Positions 4,946 through 13,957 of a stretch of 64,000 nt of DNA are shown here, piece after piece. How positions within the stretch are numbered: position 1 is the first letter of the stretch; the number at the start of each line of letters is the position of its first letter. The translations under genes were made by a program, and so were the position numbers. The notes beneath the pieces were generated by a model. That model ran no database searches and was not told the DNA's origin. It was given only the letters and a program-made list of their open reading frames with translations. Location of the stretch: the NCBI GenBank assembly GCA_019636385.1, contig JAHBXT010000007.1, positions 1-64,000 on the forward strand. Direction: 5' to 3'. Source of the stretch: Pirellulaceae bacterium. Its GTDB lineage: Bacteria; Planctomycetota; Planctomycetia; Pirellulales; Pirellulaceae.

Positions 4946-7409
4946 TAATGGCGGAAGTCGAATCCTGGTTGGCATTACCTTGACCGTTACCGAGCGCCTG
5001 GATGCCCTTAAACCACAGGGCTTTGTATTGGCTGGTGCCGCCAATGGCCGGATTGGGTTCGGTCTGGCTTTCAGGCTTGATAACCAGTTGCCCATCGTCG
5101 CGGCCATCGGCATCCAGTTGCGCGTTGGCCGAATCCTCCGAACCGCCGAAGGCTCCCAGCCAATGGGATTGTCCCTGAGCTTCACGCAGAATTCCCATAA
5201 CGTGCCAGTGGCCGTTGACCGATGCCGTCCCACTGCTGGAACGGCTGCTGGATGCGGCCAGTGAAAAGCCTGCACCAACAAAACAGGCCTCTACTGCCGA
5301 CGGCGCTGAGCCTGCTATAACGGAGGATGCATAATCGGCAAGGTATTCAATATAGGGCTGGCACCCCAGTGCGCTCAGTGGCACAACAGGTGCATCATTG
5401 TTGCCAACCGTACCCGAGGGCATGCTCATATCATCATACGCTGCGTTCATCTGGCTGATGGTTTCGTCGTAGTCGATGTCCGTACGGCCACCTGGGGCGA
5501 TGACCGGTGCTGGCGGAGCCTGAGGATTAGCCGGGTCTACTGTACGACTGAGGTCTCCCGAACTCAGCGAAGTACTGAGGCTTTCGGTCTGCTCAAACCC
5601 GCGCGCCTCCTGAGTAAAGCCGCTAGCGTTGATCAGCCGATCAACAATGTTCTGCGCAGGCGTGGCACCGATTTGAAAAAGGAAGGGGGTGTTGGCAATA
5701 TTCAGGCTGGCATGCACTAGCTCTGTGGCCCGATATGCTGCTGACCAGGAGGCCGAGCCGGTCACGTCGGATGTCGCATTACCACTGCCAGAACCGGGGG
5801 CCGTTATGGGCGGGCCATTGCCGGCGGTGTAGCCAGGATCATCCGAGGTTGAGCCACCACCGGCCGTAGCGGTGCTCATCGAAGCTGTGGCCGATGCGCT
5901 GGCTACGGTTTGAACAGCATCCAGGTAATTCAGGGCGATGGTCCAACGTGTGCCCCCCCCAATATTGCTAAATAGCGGACTGTTGACGGTGGCGGTCGTG
6001 GTGCCCCGTGCGGCGGTAAAGGTCATGAACACAAACCCGACCCGCGTCGTGCTGACGTTACTGGACCAATCACCCTCTGTGTGCCATGGGTTGTCCGGTG
6101 ATTGGGCACTAAGCCCAGGATCATTCTCCGGATCATCCTCAGGGTCGTCCCCCGGTGGCGGTTCCAGTTCAGATAAAGGGCCGCCATCGAGTGTGGATTC
6201 GGAAACAAAATAGGTCATCGACAATGTTTCGGTATAGGTCCAGAAATCGTGGCTGGTCCAATTGACCGTGACCGTGTGAGTCCACTGCGAACCAAAGCCG
6301 GTTGGCGTAATCGGGTCTTGCCGCACGTTGGTAAAGCTGACCAGCCCGACTGGCTCGAAACTGCCCGGATCGACGCCGCTGGCAGCAAAGCGTATCTGAG
6401 GGAAATCGACATGCGGAATGGCCGGAGGATCGTTCGACACGCTGCCACCAGTGCCAGAACCGTTGGGGCCGTCTTCACCTTCCTCTGCCAGAGACAATGG
6501 GCTCCAAGCCGTGGCGGAGTCAAGCTGCAGGCTGGGTTGCGTAAACGTCTGGCCAAACAGGCTAGCGATCAACGAGCCATCGACGGCCTGGGATATCTGC
6601 TGACCAGTTATGGAGTGTGTTTGGACACGCAATCCGTAGTCCACCGCTTCCTCTTGAGACTCAATGCTAAAGCTACCTGAGGATGGCTGGTTGCCACCAC
6701 CGGAGGTCATCATCTGACTCTCAGCATTCTGCATCGATTGAACTAAGTTTTTGTTACTGGCGCTAGGACCCATAAGTTGTCCGCCGACCAGATGTGTCGG
6801 CGATGTGGCGGCCAGCAGCGCTTGGGAGATGGCGCTGGAGTCGATCTTGGGCGGCGTGGCCAGCAGCGGAGCATCCGGCGGTGGCTGGCCATCGGCGATA
6901 GCCACATTGAGCTGGCTGGCCGAAACCACTGGGTCGCTTTGAAAATACTGTTGCCAGTTGGTACCGGCAATCGACTGCGAGATGGCCGAGGCGACATTGC
7001 GCGTACCTTGAGAGACGGGGCGCTGCGCGCTTTCGGAAGTCGAGCCAACAGCCGATAGCGTCCTAGCCAACGCAGTCTCAGCGTGATCTTCCAGCAATTG
7101 TCCAACGGCCTGCTTGGTCGCCGGTTCCCGCTGATTGTTGGCGGCAATCAGGCTGTGCGCCTCATTCCGCCAGATTCGCAGTTCCGGTACGTTTTCGACG
7201 ACCTGGTATTGCTCTGCTGAAATGGTAGAGCCATTGAGCAGCGCCTGGCCGACCAATAGCTGATCCAGCATCAGATCAGCCGACAACACTCGGCGATCCT
7301 CCAATGTTTCCAGCAGCAGTGCGCGGACTCGACGACGATTGTTGTTTCGGCTGGACGATGATTGCCTGCTCAGAGCCGATCGGAAACGCCAGAGGACGGT
7401 GCGGTTCAT
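4881..7409 (-). CDS. Large secreted planctomycete protein (trunk, N-terminal ORF)
   Basis: This encodes 842 residues from ATG 7407-7409. The N-terminus is basic (RRR at 25-27) and carries 'LETLEDRRVLSAD' at 33-45, the motif found at the start of many large exported planctomycete proteins. The body is low in cysteine and rich in Ser, Thr, Gly, Ala and Asn, with a Pro/Asp/Glu-rich linker near residue 400 ('PPPGDDPEDDPENDPG') and beta-rich stretches such as 'GSQWTHTVTVNWTSHDFWTY'. Later stretches are 'QPYIEYLADYASSVIAG' and 'GHWHVMGILREAQGQSHW'. The last ten or so residues ('AFACSAQRRWHRSAC') are out of the ancestral frame. It is the delivery part of a polymorphic toxin, probably exported and surface-located; no specific secretion family is recognised. 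Confidence 0.7.
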   Translation of the reverse strand: MNRTVLWRFRSALSRQSSSSRNNNRRRVRALLLETLEDRRVLSADLMLDQLLVGQALLNGSTISAEQYQVVENVPELRIWRNEAHSLIAANNQREPATKQAVGQLLEDHAETALARTLSAVGSTSESAQRPVSQGTRNVASAISQSIAGTNWQQYFQSDPVVSASQLNVAIADGQPPPDAPLLATPPKIDSSAISQALLAATSPTHLVGGQLMGPSASNKNLVQSMQNAESQMMTSGGGNQPSSGSFSIESQEEAVDYGLRVQTHSITGQQISQAVDGSLIASLFGQTFTQPSLQLDSATAWSPLSLAEEGEDGPNGSGTGGSVSNDPPAIPHVDFPQIRFAASGVDPGSFEPVGLVSFTNVRQDPITPTGFGSQWTHTVTVNWTSHDFWTYTETLSMTYFVSESTLDGGPLSELEPPPGDDPEDDPENDPGLSAQSPDNPWHTEGDWSSNVSTTRVGFVFMTFTAARGTTTATVNSPLFSNIGGGTRWTIALNYLDAVQTVASASATASMSTATAGGGSTSDDPGYTAGNGPPITAPGSGSGNATSDVTGSASWSAAYRATELVHASLNIANTPFLFQIGATPAQNIVDRLINASGFTQEARGFEQTESLSTSLSSGDLSRTVDPANPQAPPAPVIAPGGRTDIDYDETISQMNAAYDDMSMPSGTVGNNDAPVVPLSALGCQPYIEYLADYASSVIAGSAPSAVEACFVGAGFSLAASSSRSSSGTASVNGHWHVMGILREAQGQSHWLGAFGGSEDSANAQLDADGRDDGQLVIKPESQTEPNPAIGGTSQYKALWFKGIQALGNGQGNANQDSTSAITNGPDDAFACSAQRRWHRSAC

Positions 7410-8574
7410 GGTGGAGACTCCGGAGCGCGATGAGGTTTCGAAGACTTGAATTCAAATTGGCAGCATGACTGGAACTGGCAATAAGGGGCGTTCAGAGTCT
7501 GTTGCGTCAGCCAGGCGAGCAGGTTGTCCCTCGCTTGACCCAGCGGGTTGGGAAGTTCGGGCTGGGGCTTTCACCGAGGCACTCAGGCACGGAGTCGCTG
7601 CGCAGAGGGGTGGGGCGGGTCGCGTGCAGCAGACCCGAATATCTGCGGTAACTGCTGATTCGACTGGGGTACGTGCAGAGGCGGATGAGCAGCGCTTCCA
7701 AGACGCGCCAGCCCAAGGAGCGCCTGGGAATGAAGATACGCGATGAGTAACAGCGCGCCACGCTCTGGCGAACGCAGCTCCGGGCCAGACGCAGAAGCTG
7801 CCTAAGCTGCCTAAGCTGTGAGCTGTTTTCATAATGTCGCCCGAATTGCAAAGACAGAAAATACCCAATGGAATAGTGGGGTTCTTCGCTTCGTCAGAGG
7901 CGTCGTGCCTATGCAAACTAATCCTGGGGCAGCTTGCAGGTCCAATTAGGGTGGATATTCCAGCGCGTGTCAAGCATTTTTTTTTCTTAAATCAGAATAT
8001 TCTTGAGGAAACAGTTCTTCACTTGTTGGGGGCGGTCGGTGGATGTGTTCGATGTGGAACATGCCAGCCGTGTGGGCGGAGCAAACGGCAACTATCGTGA
8101 ACTAAGAAACCCTTCACGCTCTAGGTTGCGTAGCGACGAAACACAGCTTCACTCAAATGCATCATCAAGTTGGAGGAGGGGGAGGAGAGGTGTCTCAGGA
8201 GGAGGAGGAGGAGGAGGAGGAGACCCCAGTCGACCCTGCTCGTTCCGAAATGGTGTGGCAGCAACTGGTGAATGCGACCAACATTTCTTCGTAGATCTCC
8301 TGCCGCAAGCGCATCTTGTATCAACACTTGGCCAAGCGATTGCGATACTGGTTTCGGCCCTAATAGACACCACGCCGTGAGCGTTCCAGTCATTCTGCGA
8401 CGATTCTTGACGCTGCTCATAGTTCCGATCACAGATGCGTCCACGCGGTGGCCAGGTGCGTTGAAAGTGATGGCACGACGATTAGGGTGGCCGGCTACGG
8501 ATTCCATCACCAAACCCTGCACCGAGAAGGCCTGCGGGTCTGGCTAGGCCAATCGACATGCATTGGCCAATTCA
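7410..8574. other. 1.2-kb region without a convincing gene
   Basis: This separates the toxin trunk gene from the MutS-like gene. The open frames on both strands have biased composition, with runs of Pro or Leu read from a GGA-triplet tract, and no domain that I recognise. A minus-strand frame at 8121-8522 ('GHPNRRAITFNAPGHRVDAS') cannot be excluded as a decayed gene. A T-run lies at about 7977-7987. The promoter of the trunk gene should lie at its left end but I cannot mark it securely. Confidence 0.5.
8172..8222. repeat. GGA triplet repeat tract
   Basis: A purine-rich stretch ends in eight consecutive GGA triplets (8198-8221). It is preceded by an imperfect GGAGGAGGGGGAGGAGAGG block. It lies in a gene-poor region, so its length may vary by slippage without affecting a protein. 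Confidence 0.8.
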
Positions 8575-10485
8575 CTACGGGGTCTGATGATCGGGGTCCA
8601 GGCCAACGATGGAGAGAAGTTTCAGCGCATTGGTTGTTGGGGTTGCGCCGGGACGGAGTCGATAGTCAAATCGCATGACTTGCCGGCCGCTAGCATCGCT
8701 CTCAAAGTACTCGCGGAAATGCACGACCTGAGCTAACTCGGACAGCGGGGCGACTTTTGCCAATTCCAGGTCGTGGGTCGACAACAGTCCGACGGCACCT
8801 AGGTTGATGAGCTGCTGCAGGACGCGACTGACGGCGATCTGTCGCTCGCGACTGTTTGTTCCTTGCAGTATTTCGTCTAACAGAAAAAACAACCGAGGCT
8901 GCTCAGGCTGGCTGTGCTGCCGCGCGGTATCGACGATGGTTTTTAGCCGATTCAGTTCGGCCATGTAGAACGAGACCCCATCCTGCAGGCTATCACGAAT
9001 GCGAATGCTGCTGGCCAGTTCATATATCGGCACCGCCAGATACGCCGCACAGGTGGGGCTGCCGGTACGCGCTAACAACAGGTTGACTCCAACGGCGCGA
9101 ATAAAGGTGCTCTTGCCAGCCATGTTGGAGCCAGTGATGAGCAACAAAGGCCCGATACCGGTCAGTTGCACATCGTTAACGACGCGCTTGGAGGCCGCGA
9201 TCAGCGGATGGCCCAATTGCCGTGCATCTAACAAGTACTCTGGTTGCTGCTGCGTGATTGGATAGGCCCAGTCGGGATTCTCGTCGGCCAAGGTGGCTGC
9301 ACTGGTCAACGCTTCACAACGCCCCAGGGCTTCAAACCAACTGTGAACACTGCTGCCAAAGCGCCGCTTCCAAGCTTCCAACCAACGCATGACGCGAAAA
9401 TCCCACAGCAAGAGGAGCTGCAGAATCAAATAGGGTAGATACAGCAGTGCACTATTCTGAAGTGATGCCCAACGGATTCGACGATTCAGACTCTGATAGC
9501 CAATCACGGCGCAGGTCGGCTCGCGTGTGCACGTCTGACGAATCCGCTGCAACAGGCCACCGTCGTTGGGCAACTGTTCGAGCATGGAAAAAACCTGCGT
9601 AAACTGCCGAGTCGCCTGATGTTGTCCGATGACACGTTGGAATACAGCGTGAATCCATCCGCCCCACAGCAGTGTCACTAAGATGTTGGTCACCGCCCCC
9701 ATCGCTAAGCCAATAAATCCTGCGTTGGTGAGCCATGGGATACCGCGCCACAATCCGCACGCGAGCATGCCGGCACCGCTCAGCAAAATGCCAGGTCCGA
9801 CGCGACTGAGCAGATGGGCTAGCGGATGTTGTTTTAGCCACGACGGCGATTGTGCCCACTGGACCAATTCATAAGGCTGGCTGGCACCAAAGCCAATATT
9901 GGAGATGCGCCGCACCAATTCCAGACGAAAATCGCGTACGCTGCTCAACGCTTGCACGGAGTTTTGTCGCTGATGCACCTGCTCCCAGGTGGGCACATCA
10001 CACAACCAACGTTGTAAAACGGCTTGTCCGGGGTGTGTTCCCGCTAACGACAACAGGCTAAGTAGGCTACAACCGCCTGCAATGTCCAAATCGTCGGCGT
10101 ACGCAGGCGGTGTAACTTCGGGTAACCAGCCCTGAGCGGGTAAGCGGGACCAGTTGCGATCGATGCGCGCGATCATCCGCTCCCAAAAATCGATATCGTG
10201 GCTGGACTCCAGATGCCGAAAGCGCAAGTGCTCATTGCGAATAATAGCTACCAGAAAGGCCACCGCTAACGACCATCCCAGCGGAGACAGTACATGCGGA
10301 ACAATCTGGCCGACATACGCCAAGAACAGTGCAACTACGACGCCAGCAAAGATGAGGGTACGAATCCGCACCAATTGCCCCAGCAGTCGCTGCAGTCGAG
10401 ACAAATTGCCTACCGCCTCAGCAAGACGCTGAGCGTAAACGTGGCGTGCATCTACGACTTCACTGGTCACTTTGTCTCCTGCCAT
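8575..10485 (-). CDS. Membrane-anchored MutS-family ATPase
   Basis: This encodes 636 residues. Two hydrophobic stretches near residues 42-85 ('RTLIFAGVVVALFLAYVG', 'LGWSLAVAFLVAII') and two more in the middle ('GPGILLSGAGMLACGLW', 'MGAVTNILVTLLWGGW') indicate a membrane protein. The C-terminus is a MutS-type ATPase: Walker A 'GSNMAGKST' at about 449-457, signature-like 'DGVSFYMAEL', Walker B 'FFLLDEILQGTNSRER' near 533 and 'LSTHDLELA'. There is no mismatch-recognition domain. This architecture is the MutS-like family found in Bacteroidetes and Planctomycetes, whose function is unknown. Mismatch repair should not be assumed. Its start lies 22 bases after the stop of hflX upstream on the same strand. 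Confidence 0.8.
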   Translation of the reverse strand: MAGDKVTSEVVDARHVYAQRLAEAVGNLSRLQRLLGQLVRIRTLIFAGVVVALFLAYVGQIVPHVLSPLGWSLAVAFLVAIIRNEHLRFRHLESSHDIDFWERMIARIDRNWSRLPAQGWLPEVTPPAYADDLDIAGGCSLLSLLSLAGTHPGQAVLQRWLCDVPTWEQVHQRQNSVQALSSVRDFRLELVRRISNIGFGASQPYELVQWAQSPSWLKQHPLAHLLSRVGPGILLSGAGMLACGLWRGIPWLTNAGFIGLAMGAVTNILVTLLWGGWIHAVFQRVIGQHQATRQFTQVFSMLEQLPNDGGLLQRIRQTCTREPTCAVIGYQSLNRRIRWASLQNSALLYLPYLILQLLLLWDFRVMRWLEAWKRRFGSSVHSWFEALGRCEALTSAATLADENPDWAYPITQQQPEYLLDARQLGHPLIAASKRVVNDVQLTGIGPLLLITGSNMAGKSTFIRAVGVNLLLARTGSPTCAAYLAVPIYELASSIRIRDSLQDGVSFYMAELNRLKTIVDTARQHSQPEQPRLFFLLDEILQGTNSRERQIAVSRVLQQLINLGAVGLLSTHDLELAKVAPLSELAQVVHFREYFESDASGRQVMRFDYRLRPGATPTTNALKLLSIVGLDPDHQTP

Positions 10486-10506
10486 TGCCCAGTGATTCCG
10501 CGCGCG

Positions 10507-11928
10507 TTACGCAACGTCCTCGTCAGCCATTGGCGGTGGTAACATATCGCTTTGCGATAGTGCATTTGTCTGATGTGGAAGCACCCGAGTTGTCGGCAAC
10601 CACGACTGCCAATTCTCGTCGGTCGCCTCAGTGGCTGTGGGCTGATCGCTGCCCAGCACCTCAATGGCGTACCCTGCATGGCGCAAGCGTCCGGCGTGGC
10701 GTAGCGGCAAGCGCACATGGATTTCGACATAGTCGTCATGGAATTGTTGACTTAACACTTCGCCGACCTTCGACAGCCAGGCCAGTGTGCGACCATCGGT
10801 AACGTTCAGGCGAATGCCAAGACTGACAAAGCCATCGCTAAGTGCGGTGCTGACCGCAGCGGTCAATTGATCCAAGCCTTGCTCCGAGTGCGCACTGATC
10901 GGGATTGCGTGCGGGTAGCGTGCCAGTACCGCTCCGCAATAACGATCGGCACCGGGAACATCCATTTTATTGACCGCCAGGATTGTGCGTTTTTCGTCGA
11001 TACCCAATTCGTGCAGCACATTGTAAACGGCGGAAATCTGGTCCAGCACGGCCGGATTGCTGCCGTCGGCCACGTGAATCAGCAGATCAGCTTCGCGGGC
11101 TTCTTCCAGCGTCGCGCGGAAGCTGGCGACCAAATTGTGCGGAAGATCGCGGATGAATCCTACCGTATCGCTCAGCAGCACCGGCCCCCAACTGGGCAAA
11201 TTCCAGCGACGTGTGCGAGTATCTAAAGTGGCAAACAGTTTGTTCACCGCCTCGACTCCGGCTTGGGTTAAATGGTTCATCAGCGTGCTCTTTCCCGCGT
11301 TGGTATAGCCAACCAGCGACACGGTCATGAAATCGTTACGGCCGGCGACTTCGCGCGCTTTGCGAGCTTGCACTTTGGACATATCATCGCGCAACTCGTG
11401 AATTCGCTTTTCTACCAGGCGACGGTCAACTTCCAATTGTTTTTCACCTGGACCGCGCATGCCGACGCCCATGGTCTGACGCGACAGGTGCGTCCACAGG
11501 CGTTTGAGACGCGGCAGGGAATACTCAAGCTGCGCCAATTCAACAGCCAGGCGCGCTTCTCGGGTGCGTGCGTTGGAAGCAAAGATATCCAGAATCAATT
11601 CGGTGCGATCGATGACTTTGGTTTCCAAAGCCTGTTCCAGATTCCGCGTTTGACTGGGAGATAGGTCGTTGTCGAAAATGACGACATCGGCCTGATGGTC
11701 TTGGGCGAGCTGCTTGAGTTCAGCGACTTTTCCTTTGCCCAAATAGGTCTTGGGGTCAGGGGATTCGCGTCGCTGTGTTACGCCACCTACGACGGCAGTG
11801 CCGGCTGTTTCAGCCAGGCCAATCAATTCATCGAGTGGGTTGTCCGTAAAGGCGTCCGACGGGCCAATTAGCCGGGCCAGCACAGCTCGTTCGCGAGCAA
11901 TGCTCTCGCTGCGATAGTGTTCTTGCAC
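10507..11928 (-). CDS. hflX: GTPase HflX
   Basis: This encodes 473 residues from a GTG at 11926-11928. HflX binds the large ribosomal subunit and splits stalled ribosomes. The N-terminal HflX domain carries 'TYLGKGKVAELKQLA' and 'NDLSPSQTRNLE', and a coiled region contains 'GPGEKQLEVDRR'. The G domain has G1 'GYTNAGKST' at about 207-215, G3 'DTVGF' at about 252 with 'PHNLVASFRATLEEAREAD' after it, and G4 'NKMD'. The length is slightly above that of E. coli HflX because of a C-terminal extension. No clear Shine-Dalgarno is seen before the GTG. It is likely co-transcribed with the MutS-like gene 22 bases downstream. Confidence 0.93.
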   Translation of the reverse strand: MQEHYRSESIARERAVLARLIGPSDAFTDNPLDELIGLAETAGTAVVGGVTQRRESPDPKTYLGKGKVAELKQLAQDHQADVVIFDNDLSPSQTRNLEQALETKVIDRTELILDIFASNARTREARLAVELAQLEYSLPRLKRLWTHLSRQTMGVGMRGPGEKQLEVDRRLVEKRIHELRDDMSKVQARKAREVAGRNDFMTVSLVGYTNAGKSTLMNHLTQAGVEAVNKLFATLDTRTRRWNLPSWGPVLLSDTVGFIRDLPHNLVASFRATLEEAREADLLIHVADGSNPAVLDQISAVYNVLHELGIDEKRTILAVNKMDVPGADRYCGAVLARYPHAIPISAHSEQGLDQLTAAVSTALSDGFVSLGIRLNVTDGRTLAWLSKVGEVLSQQFHDDYVEIHVRLPLRHAGRLRHAGYAIEVLGSDQPTATEATDENWQSWLPTTRVLPHQTNALSQSDMLPPPMADEDVA

Positions 11929-12191
11929 TGTGGGTCAGGGTCTCCATGCAAAGGGTTTCTGGCGTTTAGACTTAATCCACCGATAATGATTTCCTGTACC
12001 GAGTCCTCAGGCAATGCCGTGTACACCACCCATGGGCTCGATTCGATTAATTATAGTTCAATTTCACTGCGGTAAAGTAGTCGGCCCCCAGTACGCAACT
12101 TCGTCAGCATCCCCATAAATGGACCGCGTAGCCAGCGGCGGGCACCCTCACAGCGGCGCACTTTCCTGGGGACAATGACTTGGCTCGTGGA

Positions 12192-13229
12192 TTAGCCTAC
12201 CAACACGATAGGGTTGGCCGGGACACACAGCAGCGGCAGCGACAGTGATGCCCAGCCCAACACTTGCCGTCTCCAGCCCAGCGAGCGTGAATCGTCGCTG
12301 GACGGCGGATGGCGCAGACCCATGAGCACTACCAATACTAACATCAGCGAGAAGACGATAACTTGCTGATAGAGCATGAAGGCCACAGCGGCGGCCAGCG
12401 TCGCGCGGGCGATGTGAATCGACTTATCACCCACCAGTCCAAACGTAACGTGCCCACCGTCCAACTGTCCCAATGGCATCATATTGATGCCTGTCACCAG
12501 CAGACCACCCCAACCGGCCATCAGCAGCGGTGTGGCCTGGTCGTTGTCGATCATTAAAAAATGACCGGCCGTTTCTGGTGTGATCCAAGCAGCTAGCCAC
12601 TGAATCAACAGCGGTTGACCCATGCGGATGACACCTTCGGGCGCATAAGCTATGCCATGGGGATGCATAAGGCCGTAGATAATCAGGGGGATCGCCACGA
12701 CTAGTCCTGCCAGTGGACCGGCAATACCAATGTCGAATATCTGCCGGCGATCCGCACGACCGCTTTGCATCATAATCACGGCACCCATCGTTCCAAAGGG
12801 AGAAAAATAGGGGAGGGGGATGAATAGCGGAGGCGTGCTGGGCACGCGATAGATCAAGGTCATTACATAATGCCCCAATTCATGCGCCGCCAAAATAGCC
12901 ATCAGACCGAGCGCGAATTGAAGGCCGTCAGCCCAGTTGGCCAGCAGCGCTTGACGGAAAGGCAGCATCGTGCCTACCAATTGGGATTCTGCCGTCAGCG
13001 CCTGCGGTACCCAGGCGGCCACACCGGTGAAGAATGTTGAAACTGCGGTGATCAGTGCCAGACAGAGCGCGATGCGATTCATGCGTCGATCAGATGTCGG
13101 CTGTGTTTGCATAGTCTCCATGTCTGCGGGCGACTGGAGCTGCGACGGTGACAATCGTAGAAACTGCTCGTCGTCGATGCGCTGCACGTGGGCTGATTCC
13201 ACTTTGGGGGGTCCGTCCTGAGGGGCCAT
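12192..13229 (-). CDS. Site-2-protease-like membrane metallopeptidase (M50)
   Basis: This encodes 345 residues with about six hydrophobic segments. The zinc motif 'HELGHY' is at about residue 115 inside a membrane helix. The second motif 'GQLDGGH' is at about 256 and supplies the third zinc ligand (Asp). The stretch 'PPLFIPLPYFSPFGTMGAVI' after the first motif is typical of M50 members close to the chloroplast EGY proteins and their bacterial relatives. Such enzymes cut substrates within the membrane, often to release regulators. No PDZ domain is visible. The substrate is unknown. It is separated from hflX by 263 bases and from the VanZ-like gene upstream by 74. Confidence 0.85.
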   Translation of the reverse strand: MAPQDGPPKVESAHVQRIDDEQFLRLSPSQLQSPADMETMQTQPTSDRRMNRIALCLALITAVSTFFTGVAAWVPQALTAESQLVGTMLPFRQALLANWADGLQFALGLMAILAAHELGHYVMTLIYRVPSTPPLFIPLPYFSPFGTMGAVIMMQSGRADRRQIFDIGIAGPLAGLVVAIPLIIYGLMHPHGIAYAPEGVIRMGQPLLIQWLAAWITPETAGHFLMIDNDQATPLLMAGWGGLLVTGINMMPLGQLDGGHVTFGLVGDKSIHIARATLAAAVAFMLYQQVIVFSLMLVLVVLMGLRHPPSSDDSRSLGWRRQVLGWASLSLPLLCVPANPIVLVG

Positions 13230-13303
13230 GGAAGTGCCCTATTGTTGCAAAGATTGACGGTCCTTCAATCGGTTGGAACGTCCATTTTTGAAACAGTGAT
13301 CGG

Positions 13304-13837
13304 TCAGCGAGACATCATCAGGATCAGCCTGCGACCAGCATCGAAACACCACAGCGTTTTGCGGACTGCCAGGTAGAGGACAACGCCGCAGGCAGCACCC
13401 ACAACATCTGCCGCCAAATCGTAGGGGCAACAATGACGCCCAGGAATGAATTTTTGCGTCAACTCGTCAACGCACCCATAGCCACCGGCGATCAAGAACG
13501 TCACTCCCGCTCGCGTCAGATGTCCTCCAGGCCGCGTTGGGATCGCCCAAGCAACCAAGAACGCTAATCCGGCAAAGGCCCCCATGTGCAGCAGCTTGTC
13601 GCTCATTCGCAAGACCGGAAGCGAGGCGCTTGGTAGGTGTGTCCCCGCGAACAGCAGCAACCAGTAGGCGGCCATGCAGATCGAGGCGATTCTGATGGTT
13701 TTGCCAGCAGATTGATTCAATCGTTGCCACCATGGACTCCAAGTTTTGGCTCCAGTTGGTAGCTGAAGCGCCCTGGATTGAACGTGCGTGACCAGAGGAA
13801 CGGCGCTCTGAGCGGTGGTGGTAAACTGAGTTTGCAT
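13304..13837 (-). CDS. VanZ-like membrane protein
   Basis: This encodes 177 residues with about four membrane helices. The VanZ pattern is clear: 'SDKLLHMGAFAGLAFLVAW' then 'YGCVDELTQKFIPGRHC' and 'DLAADVVGAACGVVLYL', with the conserved Lys-His of the first and the acidic Asp-Glu of the second. VanZ itself gives low-level teicoplanin resistance, but most family members have no known role. An N-terminal extension of about 55 residues is soluble ('TTAQSAVPLVTHVQSRALQ'). Resistance should not be inferred from this match. Confidence 0.75.
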   Translation of the reverse strand: MQTQFTTTAQSAVPLVTHVQSRALQLPTGAKTWSPWWQRLNQSAGKTIRIASICMAAYWLLLFAGTHLPSASLPVLRMSDKLLHMGAFAGLAFLVAWAIPTRPGGHLTRAGVTFLIAGGYGCVDELTQKFIPGRHCCPYDLAADVVGAACGVVLYLAVRKTLWCFDAGRRLILMMSR

Positions 13838-13957
13838 AGCGGTAAAATTTCGAGATTCTGTTGGAGTTTCTCTTATTCCCTAGTTCATCATTCGGCTGGC
13901 TTGGCCCAAAATGTTTGATCGAGGTTCCGAAATCGCCAACTTGGCCGACCATCTACT

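Larger units (their letters stand above)
3635..7409 (-). pseudogene. Secreted polymorphic-toxin trunk gene, broken by a frameshift and a stop
   Basis: Three frames join into one ancestral protein of about 1250 residues. The N-terminal 833 or so residues are read from 7409. The frame must then shift by one base near 4923-4945 (one extra base relative to the ancestral frame, after 'SAITNGPDD') to continue as 'RAQPNADGTAQHASHSHASG' and the 214-bp repeat segment. The stretch then ends at TAG 4154-4156 ('QDTGW' stop 'TRILDGVQ'), where cassette 2 has 'DWWTRVLDGVQ', so a TGG codon has become TAG. The last part carries the pre-toxin segment and an LHH-type nuclease tip. Both lesions would prevent toxin production unless they are sequencing errors or are suppressed. 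Confidence 0.75.

Noticed and set aside
7452..7973. Minus-strand frame of 173 codons (and an overlapping one at 7507-7851)
   Set aside because: The composition is rich in Ala, Arg, Cys and Ser without structure; no start context or family is recognised. It is treated as non-coding.
8198..8222. GGA tract as a CRISPR or minisatellite array
   Set aside because: It is a simple triplet repeat with no spacers; no CRISPR array or cas gene is seen in the window.
8121..8522. Minus-strand frame of 133 codons upstream of the trunk gene
   Set aside because: It reads the GGA tract as a poly-Leu run and has no recognisable domain; a decayed gene is possible but not supported.
8575..10485. MutS-like gene as a mismatch-repair MutS
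   Set aside because: It lacks the mismatch-recognition and connector domains and has membrane helices instead.
13304..13837. VanZ match as a glycopeptide-resistance gene
   Set aside because: Most VanZ-family proteins are not resistance genes, and no other van gene is present.
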